Part shown: one piece after another, positions 1 through 7,007 of the stretch
How positions within the stretch are numbered: the stretch's first letter is position 1
Layout of the letters: every line of letters starts with the position of its first letter
From: Oscillatoria sp. FACHB-1407
GTDB taxonomy: Bacteria; Cyanobacteriota; Cyanobacteriia; Elainellales; Elainellaceae
Reading direction: 5' to 3'
NCBI RefSeq assembly: GCF_014697545.1
Contig: NZ_JACJSA010000024.1
Location: forward strand, 62,001 to 126,000
Length of the DNA: 64,000 nt
Translations under genes and position numbers: made by a program
The notes under the pieces: generated by a model
Seen by the model: the letters and a program-made list of their open reading frames with translations, nothing else
Database searches by the model: none
Told to the model about the DNA's origin: nothing

Positions 1-87
1 TGAAGCTACACTGGAATTATCTAAAACTTGAGTGCGGGGACAGGGGCTAAATACCAGCTCTTAAGCTCCCTTACTATAAACAGGGTG

Positions 88-124
88 AAAGCTACCAGGA
101 GACTTTAATGCGCCTGGTAGCTTT
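88..124. terminator. Perfect 12-bp hairpin, probable bidirectional terminator
   Basis: A perfect 12-bp inverted repeat (AAAGCTACCAGG / CCTGGTAGCTTT) with a 13-base loop is followed on the plus strand by a T-rich run. It lies downstream of the minus-strand pilin gene and could end that transcript as well as a plus-strand gene entering from left of the window. The T tract is clearly better on the plus strand. Confidence 0.7.
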
Positions 125-254
125 TTATTTGGCTTAAATTTGCTAGAAAAGCTGCGAATTGGTGAGGCGGGGCGATTACCCAATCGGGAAAAGGCTTTGC
201 GTCGCGTTTGCCTGGCAGATGCAACGTCGTCCCACCAATTAACAGTTTCAGAAA

Positions 255-743
255 CTATGGGCAAGCAGTCTTACCAGATACGGTAGGAGTCAAGGAAGGA
301 GAAGTACCTTCACAGAGGATTGCCAGTGTAGTAGCCGTGTTGTCGCTACCAACGCCAACCCATACACGACCTGCATAGCCCTTCAGAGTTGCGATGGGGC
401 TAGCTGTGGTAACTGCTTCAGAAGTTGTACCAGATCCACCGGGCTTAGAAGCATAGGTGTAGTTCTTGGTATCGCTGATACCCAGTTCCAGGTTAGACAG
501 GTTACCAAATTGGTTCTTTTCAAGGAAGTAAGCTTGCTGACCCCGGTTGATGGAACCAACATAGGTGGAAGCTTCAGATTGACGAGCTTTGTTTGCCTGG
601 TTCAAGAAGGAAGGCAGAGCGATCGCTGAGAGAATACCGATGATGATGATAACAACGAGCAGTTCAATCAGAGTGAAACCTTTGTCACCTTCTTTACGCT
701 CAATCAAGTGCTGAAGGAACTTCGCTTTCAATTCGGTTTTCAT
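255..743 (-). CDS. pilA: Type IV pilin (PilA-like, pilin G/H family)
   Basis: A 162-residue major-pilin-like subunit of the type IV pilus. The leader is long and charged and ends in Gly22. It is followed by the class III signal FTLIEL with Glu27 (position 5 of the mature protein) and a hydrophobic N-terminal helix, so prepilin peptidase PilD should cleave after Gly22. Two C-terminal cysteines (C144, C161) would close the pilin D-loop. The middle (residues about 65-80) resembles the cyanobacterial pilin G/H family. A good AAGGAG ribosome-binding site precedes the ATG. Two methyltransferase genes lie just upstream on the same strand, and the pilus motor genes pilB-pilT-pilC are about 36 kb away. 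Whether it is the major pilin or a minor pilin cannot be told from sequence alone. Confidence 0.9.
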   Translation of the reverse strand: MKTELKAKFLQHLIERKEGDKGFTLIELLVVIIIIGILSAIALPSFLNQANKARQSEASTYVGSINRGQQAYFLEKNQFGNLSNLELGISDTKNYTYASKPGGSGTTSEAVTTASPIATLKGYAGRVWVGVGSDNTATTLAILCEGTSPSLTPTVSGKTACP

Positions 744-869
744 GGAACGTTTCTCCTTGAGTTGCGGGAATGTTTGGATTGCTAAATCCTGGATATAACT
801 TGCCCAGCTTTTATGGAATTCATATCACCTGCGGCAAAAAATCTATCTCTTTTTTTCCTAAAACGAACG

Positions 870-2210
870 TCATTTGGGCTCTAGCAGGACATAGCAAAAC
901 GCCTCCAGTTGTTCTAGCAGTTGCTTCACCTCCTGGAAGGCTGTTTGTTCGGCTACAGGCTCCAACGTAGCTGGATGCAGCGGGCGGATCTGAAGATAGC
1001 GGTGAACAAGAGCCTGTATGGGTTGGGGTTGCTCCCAGAGGGGTAACAGCGTGGCAGCCAAAGGACTATCCAGCATGACTGCACCCGGAGCCGAGAGTTT
1101 GATATATCGACTGATTTCAAACGCTGTTGAAGCGTCGATACAAGCCTTCAAGTGCTCTCTCACAGGGTCAATGCGTAAAAGAGGATGGAGGTGAACCGTG
1201 CAGCGTTGCCAGGTTGCCTCATCCCATTGAGCGACTGGAGTTGGAGGATTACTTTGCCGGGGATGGCCACACCAAAAATCAAACAGTCGATTGACCGGAT
1301 GTAACAATTCAAACAGGTGTAACTGTTCGGCGACGGATGTTTTGTCGAGCAGAGCTTGCCAGCGGGGAGGCAACTGAGTGGGATCTTTAAACAGACTTGG
1401 CAGTTGCCATTGCAGCCAATTCACCATGCTGATGAACTCCAAGCCTGCCTCCGCAAACATGGCAAATAATTGAGGAATCGTGAAGCCTTTGTCTTCCAGG
1501 AGCAGATGGTTTGCCAGAATTTCTGCCATGACCTGATCGGGATGGTCGCCTGCCTCGTAGCGCGGTCCCCATGCCTGAACTTTGAGCCGAATGTCATTTT
1601 TGAGAGTTTTCATGGTTTCAGTGACAATCCCAATTTCAAACTCTTCGGGGTTACCGTCCATTAACCCCATCATTCTGAACAGGTCTTGAGCCTGGTAAAA
1701 GTTTTCTCGTTGAAAGTAACTATGCAGGTTACCCCGAATGATGCCATCAGGTTTGAGCACCGATCGCAGAGCGGTCAACCCTAATGTGGGATTGGGTAAT
1801 AGATACAGCGTTTCGTCACAGTTAATGAAATCAAACTTTAGCCCCAACTCCGGTAGATCTTCGAGGGCGATCGCGTGAAATTCGGCATTGGTGATACCGT
1901 GGTGTTTCAAGCGCAGATCTGCCAGTTCAACCGATGCGGGGGATAGATCCACCCCGACCACACGCGCCCCAGGGTTGGACAACGCCAACGTCAATGCTTT
2001 GTAACCACTGCCACATCCCGCATCCATAATTAATGCGCCATTCGTATCAACCACCCGTTGGTGCCGCAGATAGTAGGGCGTCACCATGTTGTGTAGAAAC
2101 AGCGAGTGATAGTCCTCTCGGGGTGATTTATCCAGGGGCACCCTAGGATAGGGGGCAAAGTCAAACTGCTGCCGAATCCTTTCCAGCTTTTCGGGGGTTA
2201 GGTTATCCAT
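870..2210 (-). CDS. Class I SAM-dependent methyltransferase with C-terminal extension (paralogue A)
   Basis: 446 residues. The Rossmann methyltransferase motif I DAGCGSG sits at residues 63-69, followed by the acidic motif II (VVGVDLS) and the motif IV region DFINCDETLYLL. Residues from about 230 on form a long C-terminal part shared with the next gene but not assigned to a named domain here. The protein is clearly a paralogue of its upstream neighbour: same length, same motif positions and an FDxAP(Y/F)PR(V/I)PL motif near the N terminus. Its ATG overlaps the end of that gene by 8 bases, so the two are translationally linked. The pilin gene follows 126 bases downstream on the same strand. 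The substrate is unknown; modification of pilin or of a glycan is only a guess from context. Confidence 0.8.
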   Translation of the reverse strand: MDNLTPEKLERIRQQFDFAPYPRVPLDKSPREDYHSLFLHNMVTPYYLRHQRVVDTNGALIMDAGCGSGYKALTLALSNPGARVVGVDLSPASVELADLRLKHHGITNAEFHAIALEDLPELGLKFDFINCDETLYLLPNPTLGLTALRSVLKPDGIIRGNLHSYFQRENFYQAQDLFRMMGLMDGNPEEFEIGIVTETMKTLKNDIRLKVQAWGPRYEAGDHPDQVMAEILANHLLLEDKGFTIPQLFAMFAEAGLEFISMVNWLQWQLPSLFKDPTQLPPRWQALLDKTSVAEQLHLFELLHPVNRLFDFWCGHPRQSNPPTPVAQWDEATWQRCTVHLHPLLRIDPVREHLKACIDASTAFEISRYIKLSAPGAVMLDSPLAATLLPLWEQPQPIQALVHRYLQIRPLHPATLEPVAEQTAFQEVKQLLEQLEAFCYVLLEPK

Positions 2211-3537
2211 GGTGGGGTTGTTCTAACAAGACGTAGAGAAATGGGTGTAATTGATTGAGGAGACGCTTGACTTCGGCGATCGCCACTTCGGTGCTTGTCG
2301 GGTCTAAGGTAATGGGATCACGGGTCTGCACCTGTAAAAAGCGATCGACCAGCGTCATCAAAGATTGGGGTGACTCCCAAAGCGGCAACAGACAGGCAGC
2401 CTGGTGACTCTGCAACAACACAGGTGCCAGGGTCGGCAGATCGACAAATTTGCTAATTTCAAAAGGTTTGGTGTTGACGATACTCGTGATTAACTCGGTT
2501 TTGGCGTGATCGTGTCGGAGTTGAGGATGGAGATGAATCACTGCCGCTTGCCAATCGGCATCTGTCCACTCGTCAACGGGTCGCTGATCGCCATCCGCAT
2601 CGGGCAGTGTACACCAACAATCTAACAAGCGACTGACCGGATGGAGCAACTCATAGAGGCGTAACCGTTCGGCGATCGACGCTCCCTCCAGACTCATTGC
2701 CCAAATCGCAGGTAAATTGTCGGGGTCTTGAAACAGATCGGTCACATCCCAGTGTCGCCAGTTCACCATGCTGAGGAACTCCAGATCGGCTGCCTCCAGC
2801 AGAGCAAACAAATCAGGAATGGTGAACCCTTTATCCCCTACCAGGAGATGATTTGCCAGGATCTGCCCATGGTTGTCTGGTTTTGCCCATTCCCCTTTCC
2901 AGGTTGTGGTTTTGAGTCTGACATCATCCTTCAAGGCACTCATGGTTTCGATCACACCCTCAATGGCGTCATCCGTCGAATCCTCCATCAACCCCATCAG
3001 TTTAAATAGAGCTTGCCCCCGATAAAAGTTGCGGCGTTGCAGAGCACTGTGCAGGTTTAGCCGCAAGATCCCCTGGGGTTTCAGGAGCGATCGCATCACA
3101 TTTAATGCGCCGAGAGGATCGGGAACTAAGTAGAGCGTCTCATCGCAATTAATATAGTCAAACTCAAGTCCCAATGTGGGTAGGTCTTCGATCGCCAGGA
3201 CATGAAACTCAGCGGAATCAAATCCGTGATACTTTAGCCGCTCTCTTGCTAACTGAATCGAGGCATCTGAAATATCAATCCCAATAATGGTGGCACCAGG
3301 GTTCGCTTCTGCCAGGGTGAGTGCATTAAAACCACTGCCACAGCCTGCATCCAGAATCACTGTGTTTGTAGTATCAATTACCCTCTGGTATTTCAGATAG
3401 TAGGGTGTGATTAGATTGTGCTTGTAGAGCAGATTATCGTTTGTTTTGGGGGATTCTTCGAGGGGGATTCGAGGGAAGGGGGCGTGATCAAACAGGCGGC
3501 GAAGTTTCTCTAGGGATTCGGAGACTTGACTGTCCAT
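2203..3537 (-). CDS. Class I SAM-dependent methyltransferase with C-terminal extension (paralogue B)
   Basis: 444 residues, colinear with the following paralogue. Motif I DAGCGSG is at residues 63-69, then IIGIDIS and DYINCDETLYLV. The N-terminal segment (FDHAPFPRIPLEESP) and the closing sequence LLNQLHPFLYVLLEQP both have counterparts in the neighbour (EQLEAFCYVLLEP), so the whole gene, not just the catalytic core, was tandemly duplicated. It is the first gene of a likely methyltransferase-methyltransferase-(pilA) transcription unit. Family membership is secure; the substrate is not. Confidence 0.8.
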   Translation of the reverse strand: MDSQVSESLEKLRRLFDHAPFPRIPLEESPKTNDNLLYKHNLITPYYLKYQRVIDTTNTVILDAGCGSGFNALTLAEANPGATIIGIDISDASIQLARERLKYHGFDSAEFHVLAIEDLPTLGLEFDYINCDETLYLVPDPLGALNVMRSLLKPQGILRLNLHSALQRRNFYRGQALFKLMGLMEDSTDDAIEGVIETMSALKDDVRLKTTTWKGEWAKPDNHGQILANHLLVGDKGFTIPDLFALLEAADLEFLSMVNWRHWDVTDLFQDPDNLPAIWAMSLEGASIAERLRLYELLHPVSRLLDCWCTLPDADGDQRPVDEWTDADWQAAVIHLHPQLRHDHAKTELITSIVNTKPFEISKFVDLPTLAPVLLQSHQAACLLPLWESPQSLMTLVDRFLQVQTRDPITLDPTSTEVAIAEVKRLLNQLHPFLYVLLEQPHHG

Positions 3538-3867
3538 AGGTTGGTACTAATGCGAGTGTCCTGGTGCGGTGTCCCAAAAAAGGCAGGGGCAGAGGCGCGT
3601 TACTTACGTGTTCTGGGTTCAGTATTCCCACTTGCCTATTCTTTGTTACTTCATGAAGGAACTGTCATCAGGGAATGATTTTCAGCAACAATCCCCAAAT
3701 GCTTGAAGGACGAGACGCAGAAACCCGGTTTCTCTAAGAAAAACCGAAGATTCAGTCAGTATTTTCTTCACCTGAATCCTGTCCCTAACTCGGTGGTATC
3801 CCCAACGTGAACTAATTGACGTTAGGATATTTGAATACCTAATTTGATAAAGGCTTGAAGTAGAAGG
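3538..3867. other. Intergenic region between divergent genes
   Basis: 330 bases separating the minus-strand methyltransferases from the plus-strand peptidases, so it should hold two promoters. It contains a short palindrome of the widespread cyanobacterial type AGAAACC-C-GGTTTCT near 3720. It also has an imperfect inverted repeat (TATCCCCAACGT at 3797-3808 against ACGTTAGGATA at 3819-3829). The inner part of the second arm, read in reverse (TAACGTCAATT), matches the terminus of the MITE-like repeat found at 11.5 and 22.4 kb, so this could be a remnant. No gene was seen. Confidence 0.5.
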
Positions 3868-5139
3868 TTGACTGCACTTCTAACAACGTCAGAATTTCCG
3901 GCTCGTCTCCATAAATTGGATAATGGGCTGACGGTTCTTCACCAATATATTTCTGCCACGCCTGTGGTAGCCGTGGATGTGTGGGTCAGGGCTGGGGCGA
4001 TCGCTGAGCCAGAGCAGTGGGTCGGCATGGCTCACTTTTTAGAGCACATGATCTTTAAGGGCACGGATGACCTGCCTCCAGGCTACTTTGATCAGGTGAT
4101 TGAAAATCGGGGTGGCATCACCAATGCAGCAACCAGCCACGATTATGCTCACTATTTCATCAACACCACCGCTGCTCATTTGCCTGACACGTTGCCCTGT
4201 TTAGCAGAGCTATTGATTAATGCCGCTATCCCAGAAGATGAGTTTTGGCGCGAGCGAGATGTGGTTTTAGAGGAGATTCGTCAGGCGGAAGATGACCCGG
4301 ACTGGTTAGGATTTCAGGCATTGATGGAGAGCGTTTATCAGTGCCATCCATACGGACGATCGGTGTTGGGCAGTGCGGAGCAACTGCTGGCGCGATCGCC
4401 CGAAGAGATGCGCTGCTTTCACCGGGCACACTATCAACCCGAAAACATGACGGTAGTGGTGGTCGGCGATGTGGATGAAGACACCACCCTGAGATTAGTG
4501 GAACAAGCATTTCACCGCTTTCCGACTCGTCCCCATTTGCCTTCTCTCTCCATTGAAGCAGAGCCTCCGATTACCGAAATTCGTCGCCAGGAATTACACT
4601 TGCCCCGGTTAGAACAGGCACGTTTATTAATGGGTTGGGTGGGTCCAGGGGTCGATCAGTTACGGAGTGCCTATGGACTCGATCTGTTGTCGGTGGTGCT
4701 GGCTGGTGGGCGATCGTCGCGTCTGGTGCGCGAATTGCGGGAAGAGCGGCAGTTGGTGCAAGGGGTCAGCAGTGGCTTTTCGTTGCAGCGCGATTCTAGC
4801 TTGTTCACGATTCACGCCTGGTTAGAGCCGGAATATGTGGATGTGGTCGAAGGCATCATTGGCGATCGCCTCTCTGAGTTGATGACCCAACCCATCAGCG
4901 ATGCCGAATTAGCTCGCCACAAACGCTTGCTCTGCAATGACTACGCCTTCTCAACGGAAACATCAAGCCAACTGGCGGGTCTGTATGGGTATTACAACAC
5001 CATTGCTCAAGCAGACATAGCCGTTCAGTATCCCAAGCAAATTCGCAGTTTTGAGGCACAGGAACTACAACAACTGGCAAGTCAATATCTGTCGCCCTAC
5101 CACTACGCGGCTGTCGTGCTCAAGCCACTTCCAATGTAG
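3868..5139 (+). CDS. M16 family zinc metallopeptidase, catalytic subunit
   Basis: 423 residues of pitrilysin/processing-peptidase (M16) type. The inverted zinc motif HFLEH is at residues 56-60, with the downstream third ligand in the LEEIRQAE segment (E135/E136), so this copy should be catalytic. The C-terminal half carries the LAGGRSSRLVRELREERQ region typical of the second M16 domain. The start is a TTG preceded by a purine-rich GAAGTAGAAGG; no in-frame ATG fits the conserved N terminus. The next gene, 72 bases downstream, is an M16 protein lacking the zinc motif, so the two probably form a heterodimer like other bacterial two-subunit M16B peptidases. The substrate is unknown. Confidence 0.88.
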   Translation: MTALLTTSEFPARLHKLDNGLTVLHQYISATPVVAVDVWVRAGAIAEPEQWVGMAHFLEHMIFKGTDDLPPGYFDQVIENRGGITNAATSHDYAHYFINTTAAHLPDTLPCLAELLINAAIPEDEFWRERDVVLEEIRQAEDDPDWLGFQALMESVYQCHPYGRSVLGSAEQLLARSPEEMRCFHRAHYQPENMTVVVVGDVDEDTTLRLVEQAFHRFPTRPHLPSLSIEAEPPITEIRRQELHLPRLEQARLLMGWVGPGVDQLRSAYGLDLLSVVLAGGRSSRLVRELREERQLVQGVSSGFSLQRDSSLFTIHAWLEPEYVDVVEGIIGDRLSELMTQPISDAELARHKRLLCNDYAFSTETSSQLAGLYGYYNTIAQADIAVQYPKQIRSFEAQELQQLASQYLSPYHYAAVVLKPLPM

Positions 5140-5211
5140 ACCACTCATCTCAATTCATCTGCTGCTTGCTGTTCGATTCCGTGTGTTCTTCACTTTTAAA
5201 TTCCCTTCGTT

Positions 5212-6531
5212 ATGCCCGTAAATCTATATGTGGCGCAGACGCTACAGAACCGTAATGTGCATCGTGCCGTTTTAGAAAATGGTATGACGGTTTTAACCGT
5301 TGAAAATCCTGCCGCTGATATCATTGCCGCCCGTATCTTTATTCGAGCTGGCAGTCGCTATGAAGTCGCTGCACAGACAGGCATCTCTCATCTTTTGTCG
5401 GCCGTCATCACTAAAGGAACGGCTAACTTCTCCTCACAACAAATTGCCGAACAGGTCGAGTCGGTGGGAGCCAGTCTGGGCACAGATGCTGCCTCAGACT
5501 ACTGTTTACTGAGCCTCAAAACTGTCTCGGCTGACTTTGTCGAAATGTTGAAACTGGCTGCTGAGATTTTGCGATCGCCCATCTTTCCGGCTCCTGAGGT
5601 TGAACTTGAGCGACGGCTAACGCTTCAGGGCATTCGCTCTATGCAAGAACAGCCCTTTGCCATTGGTCAAAATCAGTTGCGACAAGCCATGTATCAGCAA
5701 CATCCCTATGCCTTTTCAGGGTTAGGGACAGAGGCGACCGTGTCTCAACTGACACAAGCCGACCTGCAAACCTATCATCAAACCTACTTTCGTCCCGACA
5801 ATTTAGTGATCAGTATTGCCGGACGAATCTTGCCAGAAGAGGCGATCGCCCTGGTGGATCAGGTATTTGGTGATTGGCACCCGCCTCAACAGGATGGGCA
5901 AATTTTGCCACTCCCCTCCCCGGAGTTACCGCCTGTCACCTCTGATCCCCGACCTGTCATCACAGTGCAGGAGACTCAACAGGCAATTCTCATGCTGGGA
6001 TACTTGGCTCCAGCAGTCAAAAATGCAGACTATGCTGCCCTGAAATTGTTGAGCACCTACCTGAGCAACGGGCTATCTAGCCGTTTGTTTGTCGAGTTGC
6101 GGGAGAAACAAGGACTGGCGTACGAGGTGTCTGGGTTTTACCCGACCCGGCTCGATACTTCACACTTTGTGGTTTACATGGGCACTGCTCCCATCAACAC
6201 CGCCGTGGCGATCGAGGGATTGAGACGCGAGGTTGACCGCCTCAGTCAAACTTTGCTCAGTGCCGATGAGCTGCAAGCCTCTAAAAACAAGCTATTGGGG
6301 CAATATGCCCTGGGCAAACAGACCAATGCTCAAATTGCTCAAACCTTTGGCTGGTATGAGACATTGGGCTTGGGTATTGAGTTTGATCAGACGTTCCAAC
6401 AGGCGATCGCCAATGTCACGGCTGAAGCGGCTCAAGACGCTGCCTGCCGCTACCTGGGAGAACCCTACCTGTCTTTTGTTGGTCCAGCGATCGCCGTAGA
6501 TGCCCTGTCCGTGATTACTTCCCCACAATAG
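5212..6531 (+). CDS. M16 family peptidase-like protein, non-catalytic partner
   Basis: 439 residues with the M16 fold. Where the catalytic HxxEH should lie it has HLLSA (residues 60-64), so the zinc-binding Glu and second His are missing. It keeps the C-terminal substrate-binding segment (LSSRLFVELREKQGLAYEVSGFY) with the conserved Arg and Tyr. Together with the active neighbour this matches the alpha/beta division of labour seen in mitochondrial processing peptidase and in bacterial heterodimeric M16B enzymes (family knowledge). No close ribosome-binding site was noted. Loss of the zinc site is seen directly; heterodimer formation is inferred. Confidence 0.85.
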   Translation: MPVNLYVAQTLQNRNVHRAVLENGMTVLTVENPAADIIAARIFIRAGSRYEVAAQTGISHLLSAVITKGTANFSSQQIAEQVESVGASLGTDAASDYCLLSLKTVSADFVEMLKLAAEILRSPIFPAPEVELERRLTLQGIRSMQEQPFAIGQNQLRQAMYQQHPYAFSGLGTEATVSQLTQADLQTYHQTYFRPDNLVISIAGRILPEEAIALVDQVFGDWHPPQQDGQILPLPSPELPPVTSDPRPVITVQETQQAILMLGYLAPAVKNADYAALKLLSTYLSNGLSSRLFVELREKQGLAYEVSGFYPTRLDTSHFVVYMGTAPINTAVAIEGLRREVDRLSQTLLSADELQASKNKLLGQYALGKQTNAQIAQTFGWYETLGLGIEFDQTFQQAIANVTAEAAQDAACRYLGEPYLSFVGPAIAVDALSVITSPQ

Positions 6532-6584
6532 GCTGAACCGCCTACAGATCGTCCCTCCAAACTTAGGAGTCCAGGAGACAAAAT

Positions 6585-6650
6585 ATAGCCCTAGTCACCT
6601 CAGTTAAAACAAGGCACTCAACAGGACAGACGCGATTAATCGCGTCTCTC
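6585..6650. repeat. Dispersed repeat copy 1, with an 18-bp palindrome
   Basis: The first part (TAGCCCTAGTCACCTCAG and following, to 6624) is nearly the same as bases 59013-59052, with a few mismatches over about 40 bases. It is joined to a perfect 18-bp palindrome (GACGCGATTAATCGCGTC, 6629-6646). A version of that palindrome recurs at 21398-21415 and a half copy near 60943-60956. This is a composite of two small dispersed repeat types in the gap after the M16 pair; no ORF of substance lies here. Confidence 0.6.
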
Positions 6651-6857
6651 AGCAGAACTCAAATTCAATGTCCTAATGGTTGTGGCGATCGCTACACCTG
6701 TAAGGACGTTTGCAAAACACCCCTACCAAAAACCAATTGGTAGATTCTTGCTCAGAAATCTCCTTAAGCTTGCTACACTCGCCCATTCAATAGAGGCTTT
6801 GGATTCTCTCAACGCTTTGGGTAATCTCAAGGATATCTTGTCAATTTTGGATGAAGA

Positions 6858-6964
6858 TATAGCCCTACGCATATGCATTAGGACATAGGGGGGTGTGGGG
6901 GCTGCGCCCCAAGCCAGGGGTTCCACCCCTGCACCCCGTTCTAACCTTAGTGAGTACTGCTATA
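6858..6964. repeat. Structured repeat bounded by TATAGC/GCTATA
   Basis: About 107 bases that begin with TATAGC and end with its reverse complement GCTATA. Inside are two strong hairpins: GGGGCTGCGCCCC near 6897-6910 and CAGGGGTTCCACCCCTG near 6915-6931. The start (TATAGCCCTA) is the same as that of the repeat at 6585. This looks like a small non-coding interspersed element. It lies directly upstream of the TPR-GT61 gene and could affect its leader. Confidence 0.5.
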
Positions 6965-7007
6965 CATCCCTCCTATCCACAATCGCCAATTCAAAATCCA
7001 GATTTGT

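Noticed and set aside
61-264. 67-codon minus-strand frame after pilA
   Set aside because: It would overlap the terminator hairpin and the end of pilA; composition is not protein-like.
5168-5180. GTTCGATTCC resembling a tRNA T-loop
   Set aside because: No acceptor, D- or anticodon stems could be drawn around it.
6676-6888. 70-codon plus-strand frame after the M16 pair
   Set aside because: No ribosome-binding site, unlikely composition, and it runs into the TATAGC repeat element.
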